The notes beneath the pieces were generated by a model, which was given only the letters and a program-made list of their open reading frames with translations, was not told the DNA's origin and searched no databases. Shown here piece by piece: positions 47,901-59,839 of a stretch of 64,000 nt of DNA. A program made the position numbers and the translations under genes. Location of the stretch: assembly GCA_907163345.1 (NCBI GenBank), contig CAJQUN010000003.1:5202108-5266107 (forward strand). The letters run 5' to 3'. Within the stretch, counting starts at the first letter, position 1. Every line of letters begins with the position of its first letter. The stretch comes from Haberlea rhodopensis. Lineage: Eukaryota > Streptophyta > Magnoliopsida > Lamiales > Gesneriaceae.

Positions 47901-50900
47901 CTTTGCTTCAAGCTTTTGAAATATTTCTTCCCTCATGTTCTCTGTTACCTTTTATTCGTGCCCTTCAGGTTGTTTGCTATTCTTTACTTTGCATCACAAT
48001 AAATGAACAATTTGGGTGATAGAATTGTGCCTGTTGAGGAACAGTGTTGCTCATATTTGTTGTAACAATTTATTGCTTGCTAATAGTTGTCACGTTTGCT
48101 TTTCAAACGATAAGTTTGAATTAGCTTTAACTTCCTGATCATTATCTACTCTCCCATGGTCTGTATCATTTTAGTTTGTTGACATCACTAATAAATTCTT
48201 TTTCTCGATTATCTATATTTCTTTTTTCTTTCCAGGCCTTCTCCCAAATGCGCGTTGCAGAAGCTTCGGCACATCTTGGATCCTTTGCTACCAGAATTAA
48301 GGAAGAATCTCCTCATATACAACAATATCACGAAAGAGAAGGGACAATTGGAATTCCATGGATAAGTTCTACCGCTGTCAAAGCCGCTGATGCAATACTT
48401 TCGAGATGTTCATCTCCATATGAAAAGAGATGCTTGCTACAGCTCCTTTCCTCCACGGACTTTAGTGATGGAGGATCTGCCGCAACACGTTATGGAAGAC
48501 TGTACTGGAAAATTAATATGGCTGAACCTTCTCTGCGAAGTGATGATTTTCCATTATTAGGAAATGAAACACTAGATGATGCTTCACTATTAGCAGCTTT
48601 AGAAAAGAATGGGCATTGGGAACAGGCACGCAGTTGGGCCAAACAATTGGAGGCAAGTGGCGAATCACGTTGGAAATCTGCTGTCAATCATGTTACTGAG
48701 ATGCAGGTAAATTATCTTTCATTATCTATCTTCCATTTTTATTTTCTGAAATATCTTCAAAAGTTTGTCATACCATTTCATATCTATGAGGTGGTCTTTT
48801 TATTTATGCCATCATGAAAGTATGTGGTGCTTTTGGACCCTGGGCCACCAATTTTTATTTACCTTCATGTATTCATTGAATTTGGATTTTTCCTTCTGAA
48901 TGCTTGCTAAATTGTTTATGATGCTTTCCAGTTTCCTGTTACGTTTCAACTGAAGATATAATCACTTGTTTTGTTGAAAGATGGTCTAATCATGTGTCAG
49001 TTGTTACTTCCTTTTGAGATTAATATGTATTGACCTTTAAATGAATTGATGGCAAATAGATAGTTCCCTTACCCTCATACACAGGAAGGTGATATGCGTT
49101 AGTGTGGAAAGATTTTCAATGTCTTACCTAGAGAGATGATGTTCGCACAAGCTCATATGATTTTCTATGACTGCAGATGTGCAGCATGATCATGCTGATT
49201 GAAAACTGATAGTAAGATAACGTCTGGGCTTGACTGTGGCCCCTCCAAGACTGATTAAGTACTAATTTAGAGTGTACATCTCAAAACAAATGGCCACGCT
49301 GAGTTTCACAATCATATACCAAACAAAGAGAAGATATCAAAACTCTTCTGCCTATTTTTCATGAAACAACCAATTACAGTAAAGAGATTTACTTCTCCTA
49401 AATTATGTAACCTATTTGGGAAAAAGAAGAATCTAATAAAATTGAAAGCTATAAAAGAGAAACAAAAAAGACAAAAAAGGTTAAAATAAGAAATAAGGGA
49501 ACTTGGACTAAAAATTGATTTTCCTAGAAGTCTGCGATCAATCTTTCCAACCTATACTCTAGGAAATTACATCTTATAATGTCGATTAGTTTATATTTAT
49601 TTTTAACCCCTGCCTTTCCAATAGAAAAGGTAGGTTTTTTATCAGCACAACCATGGCTCAAAAGTGAAAAGCAGGTGCAATTATGAGAATCGTGCATAAG
49701 TTGAAAATTTGTTTTAGATGAGCTTTCAGACATATATCATTCATCTGGAATCAAACCAGGCTATGTGTTAAGCAATAACTCGATGGTCATTTAAGTGCAT
49801 GTATCAATATCATCGAGACTCTTTATAGTTGGGTTTCTTTCTTATAAAGAGTTATATGCAGGATGGAGATGCAAAAAACTGTATATTAAATATTAATATA
49901 CTGTGTTTTAAGAGAATAATTTATATAGCAGACAACTTTGTAAAATCTGAAACCTTGGTAGATTATCGCAATTTTGAGAAATTATATTTTTAATTTAATT
50001 GTCAAATAATATATGGCTGCTTAAATGCCATTTCTTCTTGAATGTAGAATTTAGGAATGAATAATGCTTCATTTGAAGTCTAGTCGCTCGGGACATTTTT
50101 CCATTCATATATGTGCATAGTTTTAATTATTGCATATCCTAGCTTTATAAGATCTATATGCAATGTACCTGTGATCATCAGAGATCCGAAGTATTCTATA
50201 TGACGAAAAATATGATGACTATCTATTTATAGGTGAATATAAAGATTAATAGAAGTAAACTACCTGATTTATCTCTATCTAAATCAAATCAAATCAAATC
50301 TCTAGATAATATTATCCTACCAAACTTATAATATTATCCTACCAAGTTTAAACACAAAGATTTAAATACTAAATCTTTATCTAATTATTCAATACTCCCC
50401 TCAAGCTGAGTCATATATGTTTATCATGCTCAGCTTGGAACTCAGGTCTTCAAATTTAGGATAGTGAAGAGCCTTTGTCAAGATGTTATCAACTTTTGTT
50501 TGAGGCTTCCTTCTCTTTCTCAGAGTCATGCTCATTTTCTTGGAGTCTGCGTCTGCTCCTCTTTTGTGAGTCTGCGTCTGCTCCTTTTTTCTTGGAGTCT
50601 GCGTATGCTCCTCTTTTGCGAGTCTGCGTCTGCTAGTCTACGTCTCCTCATCTTTTGCGAGTCTGCGTCTGTTAGTCTACGTCTCCTCCTCTTTTTGGAG
50701 TTTGCGTCTTCTAGTCTACGTCTCCTCCTCTTTTTGGAGTTTGCGTCTGCTAGTCTACGTCTCCTCCTTTATTTTGGGAGTCTGCGGCTGTTCCTCTTTT
50801 GAGAGACTGAGTCTTTAACAATAGAGTTGATATTATCTACTCCCCCTCAAGCTTTGCTATAGATGTTTATGAGACGAAGCTTACTGATGAGATGTAGGCA

Positions 50901-53900
50901 CATTGAGAATCCTCACAATTGCCCTAAAACAGATGATGAAAAAAAACACCCGACGATGCCGCGAAAACAAGGGAAAAAAAATCACGAAGTTACTGTAGCA
51001 AAGTCGCGAAATTGCTGTAGCAAAAGTCGCGATTTTACTGTAGCAAAGACGCGAATACTGTAGCGAAGTTACTGTAGCGAAGACGCGGAATTACTGTAGC
51101 GAAGTTACTGTAGCAAGGCGCGAAATTACTGTAGCGGAAGTCGCGTGCAATTGGCTGCTGCTAGGATTTGCTTTACGGCTACTATTTGAAGGCCTAGCCG
51201 CCAGCGGTTGAGTTGAGATAGCAACAACTCACCGGCGACTAGGTTTGATAAACTTTTAACCTTAGTTTTTTTCAAACCTAAAACTCTGATACCATGTCGG
51301 CTTCTTTTGTAACCCTCTGTAAATACATAAGAGGGAATTTGCTTTCTACGAACGTGAGAAACGTATATTTCCATTCCGGGCTTCCAGTACAAGTAAGAAT
51401 GTATTTGACGCCTAAACTCATCAACAGTCTTGCGAATATCAAACTGTTGACCTTCTTGAACAGCATCTCCTTGCTTTCTTTGCAAACCCGTGAAAAATGC
51501 ACAATGAGCACATAGCTTAGAAGAATCCACATAATCATGTGGATAAGGATGACATTGTAATTTCCCAGAGGTGTCCCGCTCAATCATTAGAGTCAGCTGT
51601 CTCAGACGGGATTCAACCCAGAGGTGTCCCGCTCAATCATTAGGGTGCTTAGGGTTTTGAGAAGTTCAGAATTATCATTCGATAATAAATGTTGAAGCAA
51701 ATACAACTATATAAAGATTCCTAGGTCTATCTTTTACGTTATCTGATAAATCAAAATTAAAAACAAAATCTAATCTAATCACTAGAGATAACATTAAATC
51801 TAATCTTAATCTAATCTTAATCTAATCTTCAACAACAGTAAGATAAAATTATATCAATCAATAATTATCTCCAACGGGAATCTTTTTTCTAATACTGAGC
51901 AACCTGGATTTTGTTACACTCAATGTCAATTTGGTAAACTTGAGCATATGTTGAGTGCTCTTGCATCGCTCTGAACCTTTTGCATTTAGCCTTTCCCACA
52001 AGGACGGATAGTTAGTACTTAACCATCACTAAACGTTCTCACTGTAATCAATTCTGCTCAATACAATGACTTTTTGTTCAAGATTGTTTAAATGTTGGAC
52101 CAAATTGTATTGCAGCATTGTTAGTTTGCAGCCTTGAGGTTATGTTACAATTTCTGTCAAACCATTTGTGCCTTCCCTTCTTAATTCTGATTTCTGCTGT
52201 AATGATGTGTTTCTGTTCATTTCTAGGCTGAAGCCATGGTTTCAGAGTGGAAGCAATATCTTTGGGATGTCCCAGAGGAGAGGGTTGCTTTGTGGAGCCA
52301 CTGCCAGACTCTTTTTATCAGATATTCCTTTCCAGCAATGCAGGTAAAACTATTTCGTAAGAAAGAGGTTAGGTAACAGGAGGCATCATAAAAGTGTTTT
52401 CTTGTATCTCTCATTCTGTGTTGTATACTTTTCCAGGCTTTATCACTTTCAGATTTCTTTTTTCTTCTTATTTTCTTCAAATGTTATATTTTCTTTGGGT
52501 AGAGATTGAAGTGGGGTGGTTAGGCAGAGTTCCCCAATATCTGTGGTGTAACAATTGTGCTTTACGTTTTTTGCAGTCTGGGCTGTTCTTCGTTAAACAT
52601 GCTGAGGCAGCAGAAAAAGATATTCCGGCAAAAGAACTTCATGAATTACTGCTGCTTTCTCTACAGTGGCTGAGTGGAATGATAACTTCATCACATCCGT
52701 AAGAATTTTTTTTACATGATTGTTGCTACACAAACTTGAATTTCCAATGTATGATCAAGCTCTCAGAATGAATAATGTTTATTAGGTTCTATCCGCTGCA
52801 TCTTCTGCGTGAAATTGAGACCCGAGTCTGGCTTTTGGCTGTGGAATCCGAAGCTCACGTGAAGAATGAGGGTGACGCTGCAGTGACCTACCCCACCCAT
52901 GAGGTTGGAACAGGCAAGGGTTCTAACTTGATAGATCGTACTGCAAACATTATTACAAAAATGGACAATCATATAGCTGTGCTGAGAAACAGAACTTCGG
53001 AGAAGAATGATCGAGAAAATAGTCAGGCACATAACAGAATCCCTCAAGCTATGGACTCTAGTTTTTCAAGCATGACTGAAGGCAACACAAAAACAAAAAG
53101 AAGACCAAAAGGCTTTGGATCATCAAGAAAGCCCTTATTTGATGCAGTGGACAGAAAAATTGACTCTGAATCTATTCCACTCAACCTCAGATATGACTCA
53201 CAGTTGGATGATGGAAACTTTAAGATAGATGCATCAATATCAAGGTGGGAGGAAAGAGTTGGACCTGTTGAGCTAGAAAGGGCAGTTCTTGCATTGCTAG
53301 ATTTTGGGCAAATAACTGCTGCCAGACAACTGCAAAATAAACTGTCCCCAGACAAGGCACCAACTGAATTTTCACTTGTAGATGCTGCTTTGAAGCTTGC
53401 TGATCTTTCAACTCCCGGAAAAAAAGTATCCATATCAATGTTGGATGATGAAGCGCGTGATGTCATACAGTCATACAATCTGCTGAGTGGTCATCATGTG
53501 ATTGACCCGCTGAAGGTACCAACTTCGTTTCTGTTATTCTTTGCACTGATGAATTCTCATGGTGAAATTCGATATCATGTGACCTATCAAGTTGTCTGTT
53601 CATGCATATCCAATGTTTATGTAACAGTCTATTTCATGCATATCCAATGTTTATATAACAGTCTATTCTGCTTGAACTTTAATGAAATTACTTCCATAAT
53701 TCACCCAGTCAATTGACTCCTTTTTTGTCGATTTTCTCCACTCTATTTACTTGCATCATTCCTTGATCTTGGAATATATGAGCTTGGACACAATATTGGC
53801 TGATTGCCTGTCTGCTTTTGGTAATCACGTTTTTTAGAAAAAATCCTGGTTTTACTCATGCTTGTAGACCTCCAGATTGATAATTCTACTGTTGATTACT

Positions 53901-56121
53901 TTGTTGTATATGTAGGTCTTGGAGAGCTTAGCTGCAGTTTTAATGGAAGGTAGTGGACAAAGTTTATGTAAGAGGATAATATCTGTCGTGAAGACTGCAA
54001 ATGTGCTGGGGCTCTCATTTTCGGAGGCATTTGAGAAACAACCAATTGAACTGCTACAATTGCTTTCTCTCAAGGCACAAGAATCTTTTGAAGAAGCCAA
54101 TCTTTTAGTGAGGAGTCACTCCATCCCAGCTGCTAGTATAGCTCAAATTCTTGCAGAATCCTTTCTAAAGGTGACTATGAGATTGATGTTTGAGTATGTG
54201 TATGAATTCTCAGTTGTGAGAAATTATTTTGGTTGAATCGTGCTCTCCTTCTTGGTTATATTGAGCAGTTCTCCATAACCATAGTTTGATTTAGAAAGTT
54301 TTTTAGATCTTCTGAGTTCTTTACATTTGTTCAATATTTTTCAGGGTCTATTGGCAGCGCATCGTGGCGGGTATATGGAGACTCAGAAGGAGGAAGGTCC
54401 TGCTCCACTGCTATGGAGATTTTCAGACTTCTTGAAATGGGCTGAGCTTTGCCCTAGTGATTCAGAAATCGGTCATGCGTTAATGAGATTAGTCATCACC
54501 GGGCAAGAAATACCACATGCATGTGAGGTAATGCAGTTCTACCTGATGTGGATGGCATACGATCTTGCTTGAATTTTAATCATGGAGGAATAATGAAATT
54601 ATTTCTGGATATGTTGATTTCATGTCACTGGTTAAGGTTCTGGTTTTATTCATCATCTTGATCCTTGAAAGATCCCAGTCTCAACTTATATATGCTATTT
54701 GACTAGGACTTTATTCACCTCTCTCACTTGATTAATATGTAACAGCAAATCTGACATTGAACCCGCATTTAACTAACTTCCCCTAGTGGCCATCTCGCTG
54801 CATTTTAAGTGGCTGACTTATTTATTAGCCAAATTTTGATTTACAGGTTGAGCTTCTTATCCTGTCCCACCACTTCTACAAGTTGTCAGCATGCCTTGAT
54901 GGAGTTGATGTTCTTGTGGCTCTAGCAGCAACCAGGGTGGAAGCTTATGTATGGGAGGGTGATTTCTCATGCCTAGCTCGCTTGATAACAGGAGTTGGAA
55001 ATTTCCATGCACTTAATTTTATACTCGGAATTCTGATTGAAAATGGCCAACTGGATCTGCTCCTTCAAAAGTATTCAGCAGCTGCAGATGCTAATAGTGC
55101 CACTGCTGAAGCAGTTAGAGGATTTCGAATGGCTGTTCTGATATCACTTAAGCAAATCAACCCAAGTGATCTTGATGCATTTGCCATGGTACGAACACGT
55201 GCTATTTCCCACCTCCCATCCCCTCCTTGATTCCCCAGCAGAAAATATTAATGTTTGAATCCTCGTTGGACAGAAGTGATAACCCATTTCCACACCTTCA
55301 GTTTTACAATTCTGAAATGATAAATTCTTTTTTATGTCCTTTCGTTAATTGAATCCTGTCCTTATGTGCAGGTTTATAATCACTTTGACATGAAGCATGA
55401 AACTGCAAGTCTTCTGGAGTTACGTGCTAAGCGATCTTCTCAGCAGTGGTTTCTCCGCAATGACATGGACCAAAATGAGGACCTCCTTGAATCTATGTGT
55501 TATTTCATCAAAGCTGCTGAAGTTCACTCCTCCATTGATGCCGGCAACAAAACCCGTAAAGCTTGTGCTCAGGCATCACTTGTATCCCTACAGATCAGAA
55601 TGCCAGATACAAAATGGCTTGATCTTTCCGAAACTAATGCAAGGCGAATATTAGTTGAGCAGTTCCGATTTCAAGAGGCCCTAATTGTTGCTGAAGCCTA
55701 TGGTCTTAACCAGCCAAGTGAATGGGCTCTAGTGCTGTGGGAACAAATGCTTAACCCCGAGCTTACCGAGCAGTTCGTGGCTGAATTTGTCGCTGTGTTA
55801 CCTCTCCAACCATCAATGCTTATCGAACTTGCAAGATTTTATCGTTCTGAGATGCAAGCCAGGGGAGACCAATCCCAGTTCTCAGTTTGGTTGACTGGAG
55901 GAGGGTTGCCAGCAGATTGGGCTAAGTATCTGGGGAAATCATTTAGATGTTTGCTGAAAAGGACCAGAGATATCCGGTTAAAACTGCATTTGGCCACTAC
56001 GGCCACGGGTTTTGGTGATGTAATTGACGCATGCAACAGGGAATTGGATAAAGTGCCTGATAATGCTGGACCCCTTATTCTAAGAAAAGGACATGGAGGA
56101 GCATACCTTCCTTTGATGTAA
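32991..56121 (+). CDS. Spatacsin homologue (SPG11-like), 25 coding exons
   Basis: Exons: 32991-33171, 33268-35403, 36290-36365, 36564-36686, 38391-38646, 38725-39216, 39292-39477, 39587-39877, 42788-43435, 43599-43992, 44094-44230, 44435-44605, 44908-45105, 46189-46743, 46830-46889, 47012-47337, 47545-47968, 48236-48706, 52227-52343, 52577-52698, 52786-53515, 53916-54170, 54345-54527, 54847-55188, 55372-56121. All introns are GT-AG and phase is kept throughout: 9624 bp, 3207 residues, close to plant spatacsins. The last two exons carry the Spatacsin_C domain (GNFHALNFILGILIENGQLD; ATGFGDVIDACNRELDKVP; ending GGAYLPLM). Animal spatacsin acts with spastizin and the AP-5 adaptor at late endosomes/lysosomes; the plant role is inferred. 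The middle looks alpha-helical; the N-terminal part is Ser-rich. Intron 1 (96 bp) has no in-frame stop, so an unspliced frame can be misread as coding. No break is visible. Confidence 0.92.
37825..38354 (-). mobile_element. LINE 3' remnant in spatacsin intron 4
   Basis: The minus-strand frame 37959-38354 contains LCALCQFEEETTQHFFFYC, the zinc-binding motif found at the end of plant LINE reverse transcriptases (zf-RVT). Plus-strand TTTTTTTTAATCAGG at about 37828 marks the reversed poly(A) tail. Only the 3' end is present, as usual for truncated LINE copies. Confidence 0.7.
40100..42432 (-). repeat. Probable solo LTR (gypsy type) in spatacsin intron 8
   Basis: Read on the minus strand the segment starts TGTGATACCCGGAAATGAAT, the start I associate with Tekay/Del-type gypsy LTRs. 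It contains repeated GATCGATCGC words (about 41580-41760) and is far more structured than the other introns. A block of four imperfect units of about 33 bp (CACGCTCAATAGCGGC words, 40905-41030) lies inside. No coding sequence, primer site or second LTR is seen. The far end (near 39930-40150) and target duplication could not be fixed. Confidence 0.5.
50401..50499 (-). pseudogene. Copia pol C-terminal tail fragment
   Basis: About 32 codons (DNILTKALHYPKFEDLSSKL then SMINIYDSA and stop) equal the end of the copia RNase H region just before the polypurine tract. Everything upstream of it is lost. Confidence 0.7.
50540..50815 (+). repeat. Minisatellite of GAGTCTGCGTCTGCTCCTC units
   Basis: Roughly ten imperfect units of 24-33 bp built from GAGTCTGCGTCTGCT, CTACGTCTCCTC and CTTTTTGGAG words. 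The open frame across it (50464-50802) is a product of the repeat and not a gene. Confidence 0.75.
50985..51145 (+). repeat. Minisatellite of TTACTGTAGC(A/G)AAG-CGCGAA units
   Basis: Eight or nine imperfect copies of ACTGTAGC spaced about 15-25 bp, each with a nearby CGCG. It lies between the copia primer site and the pol tail. Confidence 0.75.
51294..51619 (-). pseudogene. Captured fragment resembling nuclear poly(A) polymerase
   Basis: An intronless minus-strand frame of about 108 codons reads ESRLRQLTLMIERDTSGKLQ, then CHPYPHDY, CAHCAFFTGLQRKQG, QQFDIRKTVDEFR and WKPGMEIYVSHVRRKQIPSY. This matches the RNA-binding domain region of plant nuclear poly(A) polymerases as I know them (RLRQLTL...IER, FMGLQRKQG, QFDIR.TV.EF, WKPGMEI.VSHV). 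It begins mid-domain, has no start of its own, and ends at KRSRH exactly where TGGTATCAGAG begins. A 27-bp piece (CCCAGAGGTGTCCCGCTCAA...) is duplicated 53 bp away (51564 and 51617). It is in the intron, antisense to spatacsin. It is a fragment, not a gene. Confidence 0.68.
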
Positions 56122-57280
56122 TAACCCTAGCACCAAGATTAAGTCATCGAACAAGTGCATTTTGAAGGAAGTCGTCGATGGATATTCGTCGAACAGTAAC
56201 CAATGCCACCAAACTTCATGTCCATATTAGGTATATCTGTTCTGGTTTTGAGTATTTTAAAGCACAGAGCTCTGGAAAAAATACAGGGAGACAATTCAGC
56301 CGAGTGAACTCTTGTTTTGGGGTGGGATTTTAGGGATGGTTGTATTCTTTTATTAAAAATCTTCCGAAGTGAGGCCAGTTTGGATTGTACAATTGAAATT
56401 TTGTCCTGTATTCCGGCGGGGAGGGGTGGGTAGGTGGGGGTGGGGGTGTTAAACATGTACATGCTGTACAAATGCGCGGAATATAATGATGGTGCCAGTT
56501 ATGGGTTTTCCTCCTGTTGTATGCTTATGGAGTCCATGTGCTTTTCTGTAAATTTTGGTCAAAATCTCCTTAGCCAGGTATTACCGTATACAAAGTATAC
56601 TCCCTATTCTCATAATCTTTCCTCTTTGAAGTTGCAAAAGGAATGAAATATGAGTTAGGCCAAATGTTACTTATATTTTTATATTTGAGTGTAATCATAA
56701 TTTTATGGAGCTAATTTGCTATTGGTTAGGCTTTACTCGACTCAAATTAAATTAGAGTTCGAAAATTATACAAACTTGCGAGCTCATAACTGTGAATTCT
56801 AACCACAACAACGATGAAATAAGGCTAAAAGAATGCAGAACTGAAATCATTCTCCATACCATACTTCTCAGCTTTGTCATCCTAGATGCTGGCGTTTGAA
56901 TGCATTTCACTGTTCCAGTTTAACCCAACATCTTATAATTCTGCTTTGAATTTAGAATTATGCCTGATTCTTGGAATGCCTCTCTGCAATCAATCGCCTC
57001 ATGCTCTCAGAACACCGAAGAACATAGAACCTCCTATGCCTATCCACAGTACTCTCGGCCCAATTCCCTGTGATGAAACCAATTTTTACACATGTTTCTT
57101 TGCACAAAACTTTGCATTGCAATTGATTACCTATATTCAGTACTGTTTTTCGGAGTTATAAATAGGATCAATGGGGGAATGATTGTATACCTTGGGTAAT
57201 TAATTAAGTCCACATCAATTTGGACGGATTTGCAAGCTATGGAGGATACAGATTCATCAGAGATGTCTTTCCCGTTATTG

Positions 57281-57283
<3 letters not shown>
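56122..57283 (+). other. Spatacsin 3' UTR and downstream DNA
   Basis: The 3' UTR probably extends several hundred bases beyond the stop; a G-rich stretch (GGGGAGGGGTGGGTAGGTGG, 56417) lies inside. No further gene is recognised; the 91-codon frame at 56886-57161 has no family resemblance. Confidence 0.4.

Positions 57284-57361
<78 letters not shown>
57284..57361. repeat. (TA)39 microsatellite
   Basis: Uninterrupted alternating TA over 78 bp. Confidence 0.97.
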
Positions 57362-57362
<1 letters not shown>

Positions 57363-58793
57363 TAGTTGTGGAGGGCATCGCGCCTTGATCTTATGATGAA
57401 GCGAGTAAGTCTGTTATAGCGAAAGAAACCAAAGACTTATACCACGCACTATGTGTTCCACAATAAAAAATATGTAGAATAAGAATTAATGGATGTAAAA
57501 AATGGAGAAGAAGAAAGAACTTACGAAATCGGCATATTCATCTAGAGCATATACATAAACCATCCTTGTCCACGATGAAATCTTAAAGATCAAGCAAGAG
57601 TGAACATTGACATATTCATAGGACAATAAGTGAGTACGATTATGTGTGTGTGGCAATTTTTAAATTATTTGTAAAACAAACAACTTAGGTCGATAGTATA
57701 ATGCCTTGGTTTTTTTTTTTTACATACAACAACAAAGACAGATAAACAAAAGCTTTATGCAAAAGTGCAATTTGCCCCAACCCGCATATAACACACAATA
57801 GTTGTGTTAGAGAGTACAAAAATTGATGGGGTACCGCAAACCCCGAAAATATAGTTTGTACAATACAGCTGGACATGAAGCTAAATAGTTAGTCAAGTTT
57901 GTTGGGCTTAATTATCCTGCCCCTTGTGGGCTTTCTCATGTCTTTGATTAGTTCAATAGAATATATATAACAAAATCGAATAGGACATGGATAGTAGAAA
58001 TGATAAGATGCAAATATAACATATTCAATGTTGGATTTATTACTAACCTTATGTGGTATTTTCTCTTGATCCAATATTTATGAGCATCTGTTTCATCTTC
58101 ATAGATGCTAGCATCAATCACAACTTTGTGCAAATATCTTTTCCTAATGGCCTTTTTTTGGGACTTAGTTGCTGCATAAAATTGTATAATCATAACACAG
58201 TCAGAGGTATTTTATAGACGAATGAATTTTGATTATAGGTACAATATTGGGCCATACGAAAAAAACATTTTTACGCGAAAAGTAATATTGTTTCTATTTT
58301 TGTTGGAGCTAAATTTTGTCAATCTAATTGTTAAGGTCAATTATACTTGGGTAGCAAGTACACAGTTTACGTGTGTAAGAATGACTTTAAGAAACATAAA
58401 TTAGTTTTTTTAACATTGCTTATGACCTCAATTATCGTAAACCAAACATCTAAAAAGTATTTTTTTTTTTAAAGTCATAAACTTTTAAAAAAGGTTCCTA
58501 AAGTCAATAAATCACATACAAAGGTTTATGACTAACTCCTAGAGATGTTGTTGGGAAATGAACATATCAAACACAAGCAGGAACATACAAAATGAAGTTA
58601 TGCACACATTTATAATCTACAGATAATAATAATAAAGTGATTAAGAAAAAGATATATGACTTCTAAAAGCACAAGAATTAGATTAATGACTGCGAAACAA
58701 AGAGTTTAAAAGCTCATTTTTTCAATATTGAATATGAAAAAGTTTCAAATAGATCATGGTCTTCCAAAATCAAAAGAATCAGATTAGCCACTC
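57362..58793. other. Intergenic DNA with no recognised gene
   Basis: AT-rich. A minus-strand stretch at 58050-58193 (ATKSQKKAIRKRYLHK, then DASIYEDETDAHKYW) has codon-like composition and could be a gene fragment, but I recognise no family and no splice-consistent neighbour. Confidence 0.35.
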
Positions 58794-59165
58794 TAGGGCT
58801 GTTTAACGGGTCGGGTCAATCCGGACCCGAGCCAAAACCGGACCGGGCTATTATGAATCGGTCCGGAACCGGTAAGATACAGGGCCAGATCGGTTCTACC
58901 GTTTTGAAATCGGTATCTTACCGGTTCTGGATCAAACAGAACTTGTTCCAGGCTGAAACAAAACAGGATCCGTTATTTTTAAAAATAATTTTTTTTTTTA
59001 GATAAATATATCCTCTGAAAAATTTAAAAATCAAAAAATCGGTTTCGGGTTGGAACCGGTCCAACCCGGAACCGGTTGGACCGTTCCCGGATCCGATTCG
59101 GTTCCGGGAATAACAGATCCAAAACCGGTCAATTCGGGACCGAACCGACCCGTTAAGCAGCCCTA
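58794..59165. mobile_element. hAT-type MITE, 372 bp
   Basis: Starts TAGGGCTGTTTAACGGGTCGG and ends CCGACCCGTTAAGCAGCCCTA, giving about 21 bp of inverted repeat with one mismatch or so. The flanking 8-mers AGCCACTC (58786-58793) and AGCCACTG (59166-59173) match at 7 of 8, the hAT duplication length. The interior is rich in CCGGTTC/GAACCGG words in both orientations. No coding capacity. Confidence 0.85.
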
Positions 59166-59182
59166 AGCCACTGGAAGACAAA

Positions 59183-59640
59183 GTGTTAAAAGCATTTTTT
59201 TTAAAAACACTAGTTTCCCTGCTTACAGAAGATGACATTACTACCAGAAGAGCTTGTGGATTATGTGTATGTCTAACTGAGATGGACAAAGTCAAGTATC
59301 CGTTCAAAATCTTCCAGAAAACAGCGAACGGATCATTCATGCTTAACTCCATGACAAGCCATACTACAAAATTTGCCGATGACATCTTTGAAAAGAAGAG
59401 GCAAATATTATGGGACAACAAGATTCCGGCAACCAAAGAAACTAATCGGAAGTTCTGCAACATGGCTCATGTGGGAAGATGACAGGACTACATCTGCCCG
59501 AGCTGCCCAGAGCAGAAAGAGCCACTGTTCAGGAAAGGATTCCCTGTCAAAAGGGACCAGAAGAAAGATGACAAAGCGGGCTTGGGCAAACGTGGAAGAT
59601 TCACAAGCGGAGTGCAAAAACCAAATTTCTAAGGACCACG
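59183..59640 (+). pseudogene. Possible terminal ORF of an endogenous pararetrovirus
   Basis: A plus-strand frame (99 codons to a TGA at about 59480, reopening to a TAA near 59632) lies directly upstream of the promoter-like block at 59774. It has a Cys pair (YICPSCPEQ) followed by a Lys/Arg-rich tail. Pararetroviruses place their last ORF here, but I do not recognise the protein, and the assignment depends on the neighbours. The internal TGA indicates decay. Confidence 0.3.
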
Positions 59641-59773
59641 GGGAGAGAAGAGTCATGTGACTCTGACGATGACCACTACCATTATAAAAAAGAAAATAAA
59701 ATGGTACGACAGCCTCTTCGGTCGAAAGTCGAAGGGACCACAATATATCAAACAAGAAAGAAAACGCATGCAA

Positions 59774-59839
59774 TGACGTCTGATGATAAACAAGATTTGA
59801 AGTCCGGATTTCACATCCACCTCTAGACTTCTATAAATA
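59774..59839 (+). promoter_or_regulatory. Pararetrovirus-like promoter block (TGACG plus TATA)
   Basis: TGACGTC at 59774-59780, with a second TGATG word beside it, recalls the as-1 element. It is followed 52 bases later by TATAAATA (59832-59839). This TGACG-to-TATA spacing resembles the full-length-transcript promoters of Caulimoviridae. A T/C-rich leader follows to about 60000. Confidence 0.45.

Larger units (their letters stand above)
50396..51840 (-). mobile_element. Rearranged Ty1/copia relic in spatacsin intron 18
   Basis: On the minus strand, a frame ending at 50401 reads ILTKALHYPKFEDLSSKLSM..., the conserved tail of copia pol, followed at once by a polypurine-like TTGAGGGGAGTAT. At 51286-51294 TGGTATCAGAG marks a tRNA-Met primer site. 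The TATA-like word CTATAAATAG at about 50232 may belong to a downstream LTR. Between primer site and pol tail the rest of gag-pol is gone, replaced by two minisatellites. A cellular gene fragment sits where the end of the 5' LTR should be. LTR limits are not resolved. Confidence 0.6.

Noticed and set aside
50464..50802. 112-codon plus-strand ORF rich in Leu and Ser
   Set aside because: It is a direct product of the minisatellite units and lies antisense to the copia pol tail.
53044..53478. 144-codon minus-strand ORF in the spatacsin region
   Set aside because: Antisense shadow of spatacsin exon 21.
57948..58193. Lys-rich minus-strand frame as a gene
   Set aside because: Looks partly codon-like, but too short, with no recognised domain and no supportable exon neighbours; kept only as a note.
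58918..59463. 181-codon minus-strand ORF over the hAT MITE
   Set aside because: It spans the MITE boundary and its CCGG-rich words; a chance frame.
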